Assembly (NCBI RefSeq): GCF_902859645.1
Contig: NZ_CADIJR010000046.1
Location: 1 to 50,977, forward strand
Direction of reading: 5' to 3'
DNA length: 50,977 nucleotides
From: Achromobacter insuavis
Lineage (GTDB): Bacteria > Pseudomonadota > Gammaproteobacteria > Burkholderiales > Burkholderiaceae_B
Position numbers and translations under genes: made by a program. This document shows, piece by piece, positions 7,341-16,891 of the stretch (positions are counted from its first letter, which is position 1; every line of letters begins with the position of its first letter). The notes under the pieces were generated by a model. That model was not told the DNA's origin and did no database searches. It was given only the letters and a program-made list of their open reading frames with translations.

Positions 7341-8600
7341 ATGAACGACATTGCGGCCTTGCGGTCAGGCGCGAATTACCTGCAGCATGAAGTTACCGAT
7401 TTGCAGGAAGACCATATCAAGACGGCCAACAATTACTCCCGGCTGGCCCAACTGCTGGACGGCATCGCCGCCTCGAAGCAGGAACACCGGACCAATCTTG
7501 AGGCGCAATACCCCACGGCGTTCCAGCCCGATGCCAGGAATGGCGAGGCGGTCGCCAAGGGCGCCGACGAAATCCTGCAGCAGCAGCGATTGGTCCACGA
7601 ATGCCTGTCCCTGGTGGGAGCGTTGAGCGAAGAAGAGCAGGTCCACGGCGAACAGCTCAATCGCGTCAACGAGCGCCTGCACGACGCCTTGGCGCTGGTC
7701 CGGCATGGTCATACGCCTTCGGTCGAGGATGCGACCCGGCTGCGCAGCCATCTGCAGGAGGTGCGCGACGACGTTTCCGCCATGGCCGACCGTCATCAGA
7801 TGATGCTCCAGGCCAATGCCGCGTTGATGGAAATGATTGGCCAGTTGAAGGCCGAGGCGCCGAACGTGCCGCCGCCGGTGCGGGATCCCCGGCAGGCCTT
7901 GGACAATATGCGGACGGAAGGGGATATCCAGATTCCCGTGGGCGGCATGGTGGCGCCATCCACCTCGGCGTTCCCCGTGCCGACCTCGTACGCGGTGAGC
8001 AGTCGTATCGAGGAGGGGTTGCAGCCTGGCAGCGCGTTGGGCTCGCGCGCCATCGTCAGTGCCGACGAGTCGAGCAGCCAGGTGGTCTGCAACAACCTGG
8101 TGCGTGTTTCGGCGCAGGATCTCGAGGATCCCGCTCGCCTCGAGCGGGTGGTCCAATCACTCACCCACAATCCCGCCCGGGGCTGCTTTTCGGTCGCCGC
8201 GGAACGGCAGGGAGAGCTGACCGCGCCCTCTGACCAGATATTGTCGGCTCGCATGTTCAACACCGCGATCCTCATCATCGATCCGAAGAAGCTCGACCAA
8301 CAGGATCAGGAGGGCCTTGGCGGCCTGCTGCTCGATCCGACGGTCAGTACGGAATGCTCGGTGGCCAGGGTCGGCCGGGATGCGATCATTGCCGCGATCG
8401 TGCCGCAGCGAACGGGCGGCGACGTGGGCGTTCCCACCCTGCAGGTGGGCGACACGACCGCCAATTTCGAAATGCGCGTTGGCGGCGGCAGCACGGCATT
8501 CCTGAACCTGACCATGCCTGACTACGCCCAGGGCCTGACCGACTTGCTGCGCGCCAATTCAGATCGGACGATGCTGATCCACCTGACGCGGTTCAAGTAA
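7341..8600 (+). CDS. Unrecognised protein with helical N-terminal half
   Basis: I do not recognise this 419-residue protein. The start is the ATG at 7341, set by a GGAGG site seven bases upstream; an upstream GTG at 7314 lacks one. There is no signal peptide or membrane segment. Residues 1-180 are rich in Glu, Gln, Leu and His and look like long amphipathic helices, possibly coiled coil (LQEDHIKTANNYSRLAQLL, LRSHLQEVRDDVSAM). A Pro/Ser-rich linker (about 185-235) leads to a 180-residue mixed alpha/beta domain containing two Cys. Base composition is visibly less GC-biased than its neighbours, which suggests later acquisition. No secretion or toxin gene is adjacent. Confidence 0.8.
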   Translation: MNDIAALRSGANYLQHEVTDLQEDHIKTANNYSRLAQLLDGIAASKQEHRTNLEAQYPTAFQPDARNGEAVAKGADEILQQQRLVHECLSLVGALSEEEQVHGEQLNRVNERLHDALALVRHGHTPSVEDATRLRSHLQEVRDDVSAMADRHQMMLQANAALMEMIGQLKAEAPNVPPPVRDPRQALDNMRTEGDIQIPVGGMVAPSTSAFPVPTSYAVSSRIEEGLQPGSALGSRAIVSADESSSQVVCNNLVRVSAQDLEDPARLERVVQSLTHNPARGCFSVAAERQGELTAPSDQILSARMFNTAILIIDPKKLDQQDQEGLGGLLLDPTVSTECSVARVGRDAIIAAIVPQRTGGDVGVPTLQVGDTTANFEMRVGGGSTAFLNLTMPDYAQGLTDLLRANSDRTMLIHLTRFK

Positions 8601-8610
8601 GCGCAGGGAC

Positions 8611-8651
8611 CGCGCCCGCTCGGCCGCCTGTAGCGCGGCGGGGCGGGCGCG
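8611..8651. terminator. Bidirectional hairpin between convergent genes
   Basis: CGCGCCCGC at 8611-8619 pairs perfectly with GCGGGCGCG at 8643-8651, with further inner CGCC/GGCG pairing, between the stops of the unrecognised gene and the bug gene. There is no clear T tract on either strand, so it may act as a stabilising hairpin rather than a strong terminator. Confidence 0.4.
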
Positions 8652-8673
8652 AGACCGCTGGGGCCTGACAGCC

Positions 8674-9660
8674 TTACTGATCCAGCTGGATCTTGGCGTC
8701 GGCCGCCACGTTCTTCCACTTCTTCACGTCGTTGGCGATCACGTTCTTGAACGCTTCCGACGTGCCGGCCACCACCGTGCCGCCCAGGCTGGCCATCTTG
8801 GCCTTGACCTCGGGGTTGTTGAGCGCCTTGACCGAGGCGTCGTGCAGCTTCTGCGTCACGTCGGCCGGCAGGCCCTTGGGCGCCAGCAGGCCGTTCCAGG
8901 CGTTGGCTTCATAGCGCGGCAGGCCGGCTTCCTTGAAGGTCGGCGTGTCGGGCAGTTCCGGCGAACGGGTGTCGGCGGCGATGGCGATGGGACGGATCTG
9001 GCCGCCCTTGATGTACGGCAGCGAGGCCGGCACCGGCTCCCAGATCATCGAGACCTGGCCGCTGATGACGTCGGTGAAGGCCGGGCCCGCGCCGCGGTAG
9101 GCGATGTGCATGAGCTTGGCGCCGGTCATCGACTTCAGCAGTTCCATCGCCAGGTTGCCCAGGCCGCCCGCGCCCGACGAGGCGTAGGTGTACTTGTCCG
9201 GGTTGGCCTTGGCGCTGGCGATCAGGCCGTTCAGGTCGGTGGCGGGGAAGTCCTTGGTCACGCTCAGCACGCCCGGCACGGTCACCAGCTGGGTGATGGC
9301 GGTGAAGTCCTGCACCGCGTCGTAGGTCAGGTTCTTGTAGACCGCCGGGTTGGTGCCGTGGGTGCTGGACGAGGCCAGCAGCAGGATGTAGCCGTCCGGT
9401 GCGGCGTCGGCCACGAAGCGGGTGCCGATCGAGCCGCCCGCGCCGGCCTTGTTCTCGACCACCACGGTGGCGCCCAGTTCGGTGCCCAGCTGCGCCGCGA
9501 ACACGCGGCCGATGATGTCGGCGGTGCCGCCGGGGGCGAACGGCACGATCAGGCGCACGGGCTTGTTGGGATAGTCGGCCTGCTGCGCCGAGGCCGCGCC
9601 CGCGATCAGCGAGGCGCCGCTCAGCAACGCCACGGCGATTGCGGTTTTGGTCAGTTTCAT
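8674..9660 (-). CDS. Bug/TctC-family periplasmic solute receptor
   Basis: A 328-residue tripartite-tricarboxylate-type binding protein. It has a signal peptide (residues 1-25, ending ASAQQ) and then the family opening YPNKPVRLIVPFAPGGTADIIGR. Further hallmarks are VVVENKAGAGGSIG, PDGYILLL, the YRGAGPAFTDVISGQV segment and the closing NGLLAPKGLP region. Members bind organic acids or amides in the periplasm. No TctA/TctB membrane partners are nearby, which is usual for the many orphan Bug genes of Bordetella and relatives. It is 18 bp downstream of an alpha/beta hydrolase gene on the same strand, suggesting capture and hydrolysis of one compound. Confidence 0.95.
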   Translation of the reverse strand: MKLTKTAIAVALLSGASLIAGAASAQQADYPNKPVRLIVPFAPGGTADIIGRVFAAQLGTELGATVVVENKAGAGGSIGTRFVADAAPDGYILLLASSSTHGTNPAVYKNLTYDAVQDFTAITQLVTVPGVLSVTKDFPATDLNGLIASAKANPDKYTYASSGAGGLGNLAMELLKSMTGAKLMHIAYRGAGPAFTDVISGQVSMIWEPVPASLPYIKGGQIRPIAIAADTRSPELPDTPTFKEAGLPRYEANAWNGLLAPKGLPADVTQKLHDASVKALNNPEVKAKMASLGGTVVAGTSEAFKNVIANDVKKWKNVAADAKIQLDQ

Positions 9661-9678
9661 GGTGTCTCCAGGCGAAGG

Positions 9679-10632
9679 TTAGTCGAGGCCGTTGAGCCAG
9701 TCGACGATCAGTTCGGCGATGCGGTCGCTGTTGCGGTCCAGCATGCAGAAATGGGAATTGCCGGCGATGCCGGCGGCGGGCAGGTCCAGCACGTCGGCGC
9801 GCCGGCCGGCCCGCCGCAGGGCGTCCCAGTAGGCGTCCGTCTGGGCGCGGTAGCGCCGCCAGGTGTCGTTGTGGTCGAAGTGGTCGCCCCAGACCAGCAG
9901 TTGCGGGGGCAGGGGGCCGTCGACGCGCTCGGGCGTGCCGGTCGGCTCCAGCGCCACCACGGCGCGGATCGGGCCGGGACATTCGCGCGCCAGCTGGGTG
10001 GCGTAGCCGCCGCCCTGGCTGTGGCCGATGACGATGCAGGGGCCGGCCAGATCGAGCAGTTGTCGGTAGGCGTCCAGCGCCATGGCGTCATGCGCCAGCC
10101 AGCGTGGCACGAACTGCTTGGCGAAGGCGTCGAAGGCATCGTCGGGAAATTGCTGCGCCGGATAAGCGCGGCGCGGCTGGCCGGCGGGCGCGTAGCCGTC
10201 GGCCGGACCGATGCGGAACAGCTGCCAGGCCTCTTCCTTGGAACGGAAGATGGGCGCCGCGTCATAGATCTGCGGATACATCGCCCATGAGGCGCGGCCG
10301 CGCTCGGGCGCGTCGGCCACGAACACGTCATAGCCGGATTGCAGCAGCCGCCAGAGCCAGCCCTGGCGGCCGTCGGGGGTGCTCTCCCATTGCGCGCCGG
10401 TCATGCCGCCGCCATGCCACAGCAGCACCGGGTGCGGGTGGCGCGGCTCGGCCAGGCGGTATTCCTGCACGTAGAGCTGGCCGGCGCAGTAGCTGCCGTT
10501 CATGTCGATGGCGCGCGCGGCGCCGTTGCCCACCACCTGCTTCTGCAGCACCGGCAGTCCGCCGGCCGCGACCTCGCGGCCGCCCAGGAAGTGGCTGCGC
10601 AGGGATTTCAGCAGGACGGGGGCGTCGGACAT
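9679..10632 (-). CDS. Alpha/beta-hydrolase, probable esterase
   Basis: A 317-residue alpha/beta-hydrolase. The oxyanion region LLWHGGGMTG and the nucleophile elbow GHSQGGG (Ser in G-x-S-x-G) are clear. An Asp in the VWGDHFDHND loop and the His in GNSHFCMLD complete a plausible triad. No signal peptide is seen. The ATG at 10632 is chosen because GGAG lies six bases upstream; an ATG at 10638 overlaps that site. It is the first gene of an operon with the bug gene and divergent from a LysR regulator, so it probably hydrolyses the compound the regulator senses. The substrate is unknown. Confidence 0.88.
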   Translation of the reverse strand: MSDAPVLLKSLRSHFLGGREVAAGGLPVLQKQVVGNGAARAIDMNGSYCAGQLYVQEYRLAEPRHPHPVLLWHGGGMTGAQWESTPDGRQGWLWRLLQSGYDVFVADAPERGRASWAMYPQIYDAAPIFRSKEEAWQLFRIGPADGYAPAGQPRRAYPAQQFPDDAFDAFAKQFVPRWLAHDAMALDAYRQLLDLAGPCIVIGHSQGGGYATQLARECPGPIRAVVALEPTGTPERVDGPLPPQLLVWGDHFDHNDTWRRYRAQTDAYWDALRRAGRRADVLDLPAAGIAGNSHFCMLDRNSDRIAELIVDWLNGLD

Positions 10633-10701
10633 CGGCATCTCCAGAAGACGCCGTAATACTAGTTGTAACAAGCGCGGGGTTTGTGCAAAATGTGCAGGGC
10701 T

Positions 10702-10718
10702 TGTGCCGATACGGCACA
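10702..10718. promoter_or_regulatory. Inverted repeat, candidate LysR operator
   Basis: TGTGCCG-ATA-CGGCACA is a perfect 7-bp inverted repeat and contains a T-N11-A arrangement, the hallmark of LysR binding sites. It lies 28 bp before the LysR gene start and 70 bp before the divergent hydrolase start, the normal position for an autoregulatory site. Confidence 0.55.
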
Positions 10719-10745
10719 GCGACACAAGAAGAAGGTGGAGACGGG

Positions 10746-11663
10746 ATGGATATCAAGTGGCTCGAGGACTTCGTGGCCCTGTCGAAGGCGCGCAACCTGT
10801 TCCAGGCGGCCGAGGCGCGCAACGTCACGCATCCGGCCTTCGGGCGCCGCATCAAGGCGCTGGAGGACTGGGCCGGCGTGCCGCTGGTCGAGCGCGGGCA
10901 TCAGGTCTCGACCCTGAACGCGGCCGGGCGCAGCATGCTGGCGGCCGCCATCGATGTGCTCGACATCCTGCGCGAGACGCGCCAGGGCCTGCAGAAGCCC
11001 GAACTGGAACGCACCCGCCGCATCGCCATCGCCTCCGGCAAGACGCTGGCGCATTCGGTGCTGCCGGGGCTGATGGCCAAGGTGCAGCAGGGCATGCAGC
11101 CGTTCCAGCTGAAGGTGGTCACCACCACGCTCAACTTTGGCATCGACATGCTGGCCGACGGCGAGGTCGATTTCCTGCTGTGCCACGCGCACGAGCCGCT
11201 GTACGCGCAGATCGACAACCCCAACTACCGCTTTCGCCGGGTCGGCGCCGACAAGCTGGTGGCCGTCAGCGCGCCGCTGGCGCCGGGCAGCCGCCACCCG
11301 CGCCACGCGGTGCCCAAGCTGGCCTCGGATCCGGCCGTGCCGTTCTTGGCCTACGCCGACAGCATGTCGCTGGGCCGCATCCTGCGCGACCGCCTGCGCG
11401 GCCTGTGCGTGCCGGCGCAGTTGCAGACCATGTACGAATCGGACCTGGCGGACGCGCTGCATGCCATGGCGCGGCAGGGCTTCGGCCTGGCATGGCTGCC
11501 GCATACGCTGGTCGAAGCCGACCTGCGCGCCGGCGTCCTGGCGCGGGCCGACAGCGCGCGCAACGACATCCACATGGAGATCCGGCTGTACCAGTCGGTG
11601 GACAACGCCAAGCCGCTGGCGCGCCAGGTGTGGAGCCGGATCGAGGCCTACGCGGCGCGCTAG
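10746..11663 (+). CDS. LysR-family transcriptional regulator
   Basis: A 305-residue regulator. The helix-turn-helix lies in residues 1-65 (WLEDFVALSKARNLFQAAEARNV, with FGRRIKALEDW as recognition helix). The effector-binding domain follows. The ATG at 10746 follows a GGTGGAG ribosome site. The WLEDF...HPAF subtype is shared with the LysR at 17972-18880, suggesting a paralogous pair with parallel roles. It is divergent from the hydrolase-bug operon and probably activates it in response to the bound substrate. Confidence 0.94.
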   Translation: MDIKWLEDFVALSKARNLFQAAEARNVTHPAFGRRIKALEDWAGVPLVERGHQVSTLNAAGRSMLAAAIDVLDILRETRQGLQKPELERTRRIAIASGKTLAHSVLPGLMAKVQQGMQPFQLKVVTTTLNFGIDMLADGEVDFLLCHAHEPLYAQIDNPNYRFRRVGADKLVAVSAPLAPGSRHPRHAVPKLASDPAVPFLAYADSMSLGRILRDRLRGLCVPAQLQTMYESDLADALHAMARQGFGLAWLPHTLVEADLRAGVLARADSARNDIHMEIRLYQSVDNAKPLARQVWSRIEAYAAR

Positions 11664-11799
11664 GGGGAGGGCGGGGCGGCGCGCCAGCCGGCACCGTTTT
11701 CCGGTGGCCGGGCAGGAAACAGGGACAAAAGATGCCGAGCGCGCCCGGCAGGCATAAAATGGCGGATTCTTCTGCCATCCGACCACAGGATCCCGCGCC

Positions 11800-13272
<1,473 letters not shown>

Positions 13273-13288
13273 TCGGCGTTGGCGGATG

Positions 13289-13317
13289 AAAAAAGCCCGG
13301 CCTGGCCGGGCTTTTTT
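13289..13317 (+). terminator. Strong intrinsic terminator
   Basis: A perfect GCCCGGC-CTG-GCCGGGC hairpin (13295-13311) is flanked by six A and six T residues, so it can act on both strands. It follows the dipeptidase stop by 16 bp. Its T tract touches the stop codon of the convergent small gene. Confidence 0.92.
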
Positions 13318-13700
13318 CATGGCGTCGGAGGCGCTGCCGAGGGGCGTGCCGATGGGCGGAACACGACGCGCATGGCTGTCTCGGAGGTCACTCGCAGGAG
13401 TACGTCGCAGCGGGGACGGGTGAATCGTTGCGCGATCCGCCGCAGTAATGCCCACAGGCCGCTCAGGATGAAGACGGTGTCCGTGATCGGGTTGGGAATG
13501 AATGAGAGGGGGGCCGCATTTTGGGGCGCGATCTGTACCACGCTGTGCAAGCCGTCCGTCGCCAGCAGCGCCTGCATGCGCTGTGTCAGCATATCCATGG
13601 CGCTGATGTTCTCGACGTAGAAGTTCTCGCGTTGCCGCAGCAGCATCACCAATTCATCGTCGGACAGGCGGTTGGCGAAATAGGTGAGCGCGATGGCCAT
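13317..13700 (-). CDS. Small hypothetical protein
   Basis: A 127-residue protein I do not recognise. The ATG at 13700 follows an AAGAGAAACGG stretch; the open frame extends further upstream but only through Ala/Arg-rich sequence typical of GC-rich shadow. The N-terminal half is helical and charged (LSDDELVMLLRQRENFYVENIS). A hydrophobic segment around residues 80-95 (ITDTVFILSGLWALL) could be a membrane helix. The basic C-terminus is followed by a Pro/Ser/Ala-rich tail. Codon use is less extreme than in neighbours. Its stop codon abuts the bidirectional terminator of the dipeptidase gene. Confidence 0.55.
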   Translation of the reverse strand: MAIALTYFANRLSDDELVMLLRQRENFYVENISAMDMLTQRMQALLATDGLHSVVQIAPQNAAPLSFIPNPITDTVFILSGLWALLRRIAQRFTRPRCDVLLRVTSETAMRVVFRPSARPSAAPPTP

Positions 13701-13828
13701 CCGTTTCTCTTGTCGTAGTCGTGGCGCCACTCTAGCGCGGCCCCGTCGCGCGGCGCCACAGGCTCCGGCAATGTCGGACGGATGGCGAATGGCGAGCGCG
13801 GCCGTCAACGGCGCCCCGGCCGCCGCCG

Positions 13829-14200
13829 TCACAGCGTCCGCACCAGCGCCATCCCGCCGAACAGCGCCGCCAGCCCCAGGCCGAGCGACAGGCCGGCGTA
13901 CAGCAGCGCCAGGCCGGCGCGGCCCTGTTCCACATGCAGCGCCGTTTCCAGCGCGAAGGTCGAGAAGGTGGTGAAGCCGCCGACGATGCCGGTGGTCAGG
14001 AACAGCCGGGTCGGCTGCGACACCGAGAACTTCAGCGCCAGCAGTTCGGTGATCAGCCCCATGACGAAGCAGCCGATCACGTTGGTGGCCAGGGTGGCGT
14101 AGGGGAAGGCGATCCAGCCCAGCCGCAGCGCGGCCAGGCTCATGCCGTAGCGCGCGGCGGAACCCAGGCCGCCGCCGACGAATACCAGCAGTAGATTCAA
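13829..14200 (-). CDS. crcB: CrcB/Fluc fluoride channel
   Basis: A 123-residue membrane protein with four hydrophobic helices, which as an antiparallel dimer exports fluoride. Family signatures are GGGLGSAARYG near the N-terminus, TLATNVIGCFVMG (conserved Asn) and GIVGGFTTFSTFALE (Na+-site and Phe-box region). No ATG fits. A TTG at 14200, six bases after GGAGAG, gives the usual CrcB start and length, and is my choice. An upstream extension to 14356 would add sequence that is not CrcB-like. A fluoride-riboswitch-like leader lies about 170 bases upstream on the same strand. Confidence 0.93.
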   Translation of the reverse strand: MNLLLVFVGGGLGSAARYGMSLAALRLGWIAFPYATLATNVIGCFVMGLITELLALKFSVSQPTRLFLTTGIVGGFTTFSTFALETALHVEQGRAGLALLYAGLSLGLGLAALFGGMALVRTL

Positions 14201-14300
14201 GATGTCTCTCCAGATCAAACGATGGAGAGCAACAGCCGGGGCTTGCCCACGGGCCGCGCGGTGGGGCAGCGCGGGCGGCCTCCAGCGAGGTCGCGGCCCG

Positions 14301-14326
14301 AAAACAAGATACCCGCCGCGGCGGGT
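14301..14326 (-). terminator. Leader terminator hairpin before crcB
   Basis: On the minus strand ACCCGC-CGCG-GCGGGT (14311-14326) forms a 6-bp hairpin followed by ATCTTGTTTT, resembling an intrinsic terminator. An alternative pairing of 14321-14328 (GCGGGTGT on the plus strand) with 14340-14347 (ACACCCGC) shares six bases with it, so the two structures exclude each other. This is the arrangement expected for riboswitch control by transcription attenuation. Confidence 0.5.
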
Positions 14327-14367
14327 GTTTGTCCGGACGACACCCGCTGCGGGCATGTTGCCCGGTC

Positions 14368-14415
14368 AGCAGGAGCCATCAGCCGAGATCGGCGGTTTTG
14401 GGAAGCTCCATTCCC
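14368..14415 (-). ncRNA. Fluoride (crcB) riboswitch aptamer
   Basis: Read on the minus strand, GGGAA pairs with TTCCC across a TGGAGC segment, which reproduces the aptamer pseudoknot. The conserved AAAACCGCC follows, then a GCCG/CGGC stem and GGCTGATGGCTCC, whose GCTCC pairs back with GGAGC. The order of elements matches known fluoride aptamers, especially the shared stretch CTGATGGC. The downstream gene on the same strand is crcB, the classical regulon member. A few 5' consensus positions differ (A for G in the GAUGG region). Confidence 0.82.
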
Positions 14416-14447
14416 ATTGCCGGCCATTTTAGCCCAGGTCGGTCGCC

Positions 14448-14453
14448 TATACT
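14448..14453 (+). promoter_or_regulatory. Probable -10 element of the DUF1415 gene
   Basis: TATACT, a near-consensus -10 hexamer, lies 25 bp before the ATG at 14478 in otherwise GC-rich DNA. It implies a very short 5' leader. The -35 region is not obvious. Confidence 0.4.
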
Positions 14454-14477
14454 CGCGTTTTGCCAGGATTACCCGCC

Positions 14478-15038
14478 ATGATTTCCACTTCCGACGCCTA
14501 CGCCAACGTGGTTGCCGAAACCCGCCATTGGCTCACCCAGGCCGTGATCGGCCTGAATCTCTGTCCGTTCGCCAAAGCGGTTCAGGTCAAGGACCAGATC
14601 CGCTTTGCCGTCAGCGATGCGACCGACGCCGAAGGCGTCCTGACCGACCTGCAGGACGAGCTGGCCCTGCTGGCCGAGGCCGATCCGGAAAAGATCGACA
14701 CCACGTTGTTGATCATTCCCGACGCGCTCGACGATTTCCTCGAGTTCAACGACTTCGAGGACCTGTCGGACCGCCTGCTCAAGCGCATGCGCCTGGTGGG
14801 CGAGCTGCAGGTGGCCACGTTCCACCCGCAGTTCCAGTTCGCCGACACGCAGCCGGACGACATCGAGAACTACACCAACCGTTCGCCGTACCCGATCCTG
14901 CATCTGCTGCGCGAGGACAGCATCGACCGCGCGGTCGAGTCCTTTCCCGACGCCGCCGAGATCTACGAGAAGAACATCGACACGCTGACGCGGCTGGGCC
15001 TGGAAGGCTGGCAGCGGCTGATGCGCAAGCCCGCCTGA
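14478..15038 (+). CDS. DUF1415-family protein
   Basis: A 186-residue soluble protein of the DUF1415 family, whose function is not established. Recognisable features are the N-terminal WLTQAVIGLNLCPFAK motif with its conserved Cys, and RLVGELQVATFHPQFQFA followed by the YTNRSPYPILHLLREDSI segment. No signal peptide or membrane helix is present. The ATG at 14478 is preferred to the TTG at 14460, which lies at the probable transcription start. It is divergent from crcB and convergent with the SDR gene, so it is probably monocistronic. Confidence 0.88.
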   Translation: MISTSDAYANVVAETRHWLTQAVIGLNLCPFAKAVQVKDQIRFAVSDATDAEGVLTDLQDELALLAEADPEKIDTTLLIIPDALDDFLEFNDFEDLSDRLLKRMRLVGELQVATFHPQFQFADTQPDDIENYTNRSPYPILHLLREDSIDRAVESFPDAAEIYEKNIDTLTRLGLEGWQRLMRKPA

Positions 15039-15150
15039 TGCCGGGCGCGGCCGGCGGCGAAGGCCGTCGGCGCCGTTGTCGCATCTGTCGGGACGCCGCC
15101 GCATCGGGGCGCGACCGCGCGGGCACGGTCGGCCGCGCGCGAACGTGAGT

Positions 15151-15855
15151 TCAGCGGGGCAACGATGCTCCACCGCAGATGGCGATGTCCTGGCCGGTGA
15201 TGGCGGCCGCCTCGGCCGACAGCAGGAACGCCACCAGGGCCGCGATCTCGGCTGGCTGTATTAGCCGGCCGATGGGCGGCAGGCGCGCCGGACTGGCGGC
15301 CCGCGCGGGGTCGTCCAGCATGCCCGTCTGCGTCGCGGCGGGGGACACCACGTTCACCGTCACGCCGTTGCCCGCCAGTTCGGCGCCCCAGCTGCGCGCC
15401 AGCGCCACCAAGGCGGCCTTGGACGCGGCGTATTGGCCGCGGCCGGGCATGCCCTGCGCGACGCGGCTGCCGACCAGCACCACGCGGCCTGCGCCCCGCG
15501 CCACCATCGCCGGCGCCAGGTCCCGGGTCAGGCGGACCGCGGCATCCACGTGCAGCTTCCACATGCGTTCGCCGTCGGCGGGGTCCGATTGCGCCAGCGG
15601 CGCTACCCGCAACAGCCCCGCCGCATGTACCAGGGCCGTGACGTCGTCCAGGGCCTGCGAGGCCTGGCGGGTGGCGGCGTCGTCGCACAGGTCGACCTCG
15701 ACATGCCGGTAGGCGGCATGCCGGGCCACGGCGGGCCCGAGGTCCAGCCCGGTCACGCGCCAGCCGCCGTCCAGCAGCCGCTGCACGATCGCCTGGCCGA
15801 TGCCGCCGGTGGCGCCGGTGACGACGGCGTGGCCTGGCGTGGGATCAGTCGACAT
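15151..15855 (-). CDS. Short-chain dehydrogenase/reductase
   Basis: A 234-residue Rossmann-fold oxidoreductase. The cofactor motif TGATGGIG is at residues 13-20. LVHAAG replaces the usual NNAG. The catalytic Ser (VLVGS) and the YAASK Tyr-Lys pair are present, and the C-terminal CGGASLPR resembles the common GG ending. The pattern resembles 2,3-dihydroxybenzoate dehydrogenase (EntA)-like SDRs, but there are no siderophore genes beside it. Its start overlaps the bug stop by 11 bp, so it is the third gene of a coupled DapA-like/Bug/SDR operon and probably oxidises or reduces the imported compound or an aldolase product. Confidence 0.92.
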   Translation of the reverse strand: MSTDPTPGHAVVTGATGGIGQAIVQRLLDGGWRVTGLDLGPAVARHAAYRHVEVDLCDDAATRQASQALDDVTALVHAAGLLRVAPLAQSDPADGERMWKLHVDAAVRLTRDLAPAMVARGAGRVVLVGSRVAQGMPGRGQYAASKAALVALARSWGAELAGNGVTVNVVSPAATQTGMLDDPARAASPARLPPIGRLIQPAEIAALVAFLLSAEAAAITGQDIAICGGASLPR

Positions 15856-16813
15856 GGATGTGCCCCTCTTCGATGATCTTGCGCGAGCGCGCCATGTCGT
15901 CCTTCTGGAAACGCGTGAACTCGGCCGTGGTGATCGGCGTGATCGTCACGCCCAGCTGTTCGTACTTGGCCGCCATGCCCGAGGACAGGGCCTTGTTGAC
16001 CTCGGCGTTGAGCTTCTCGACGATCGGCGCGGGGGTGCCGGCCGGCGCCCACAGGCCGTACCAGCTGTAGTACTGGTAGCCGGGCAGCACTTCGCCCACC
16101 GTGGGCACGTCGGGCAGGTTGGGCAGGCGCGCTTCCGAGGTGACGGCGAGGATCTTCAGCATGCCGCCCTTGTAGTACGACAGGGCGCCCAGCACCGGGT
16201 CGATGAATCCGTCGATGCGTCCGCCCACCAGGTCCTGCAGCGCGGGCGAGGTGCCGCGGTAGGGAATGACCATGTAGTCCAGGCCGCCCTGGCGCTTGAG
16301 CAGTTCGGTGGCCAGATGCCCGGCCGATCCGATCGAGCCGACGGCGAAGGTGAGCCGGCCCGGGTTCTGCTTGGCGTAGGCCAGCAGGCCGGCCAGGTCC
16401 GACACCGGCAGGTCCTTCTTGACCGAGACCGACAGCGGCGCCTTGCCGGCCATGGCGACGGGCACGAAGTTCTTGTCGACGTCGAAGGGCACCGACTTCA
16501 TCGTCATCGGCGCCGTGGTGAAGGTCGAGGCGTTAAAGAGCAGGGTGTAGCCGTCGGCCGGCGACCGGGCCACCACGTCGGCGCCGATGATGCCGTTGCC
16601 GCCCGAACGGTTTTCCACCACGAAGCTCTGGCCGGTCTGCTCGCTCAGTTTCTGGGCCACGTCGCGGCCCAGCATGTCCAGCGTGCCGCCCGGCGGAAAG
16701 GGAATCACGAACCGCACCTGGCGTGCGGGATAGGCCGCCTCGGCCTGCGCCGCGCCGCCGCCCAGCGCCGTGCACAGGGCCAGCACGGCGCGCAACAGAA
16801 TGGTTTTTCGCAT
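15845..16813 (-). CDS. Bug/TctC-family periplasmic solute receptor
   Basis: A 322-residue binding protein with a signal peptide (residues 1-25, AAQAEA). The mature start YPARQVRFVIPFPPGGTLDM is the Bug hallmark, followed by SFVVENRSGGNG, ADGYTLLF and VIPYRGTSPALQDLVGGRI. The ligand is probably a carboxylated metabolite handled by the DapA-like aldolase 78 bp upstream and the SDR that overlaps its 3' end. No dedicated membrane transporter subunits are in the window. Confidence 0.95.
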   Translation of the reverse strand: MRKTILLRAVLALCTALGGGAAQAEAAYPARQVRFVIPFPPGGTLDMLGRDVAQKLSEQTGQSFVVENRSGGNGIIGADVVARSPADGYTLLFNASTFTTAPMTMKSVPFDVDKNFVPVAMAGKAPLSVSVKKDLPVSDLAGLLAYAKQNPGRLTFAVGSIGSAGHLATELLKRQGGLDYMVIPYRGTSPALQDLVGGRIDGFIDPVLGALSYYKGGMLKILAVTSEARLPNLPDVPTVGEVLPGYQYYSWYGLWAPAGTPAPIVEKLNAEVNKALSSGMAAKYEQLGVTITPITTAEFTRFQKDDMARSRKIIEEGHIHVD

Positions 16814-16891
16814 GATGTGTCTCCTCGGGTTTTGATGTCGTCGCGGCGTGGCCGGGGCTGTCCCGCCCCTTGGCCGCCGCGCGATGCGGCT

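Noticed and set aside
14200-14356. Longer crcB start at an upstream ATG
   Set aside because: The added 52 residues are Arg/Pro-rich, unlike any CrcB, and would be translated from the riboswitch expression platform.
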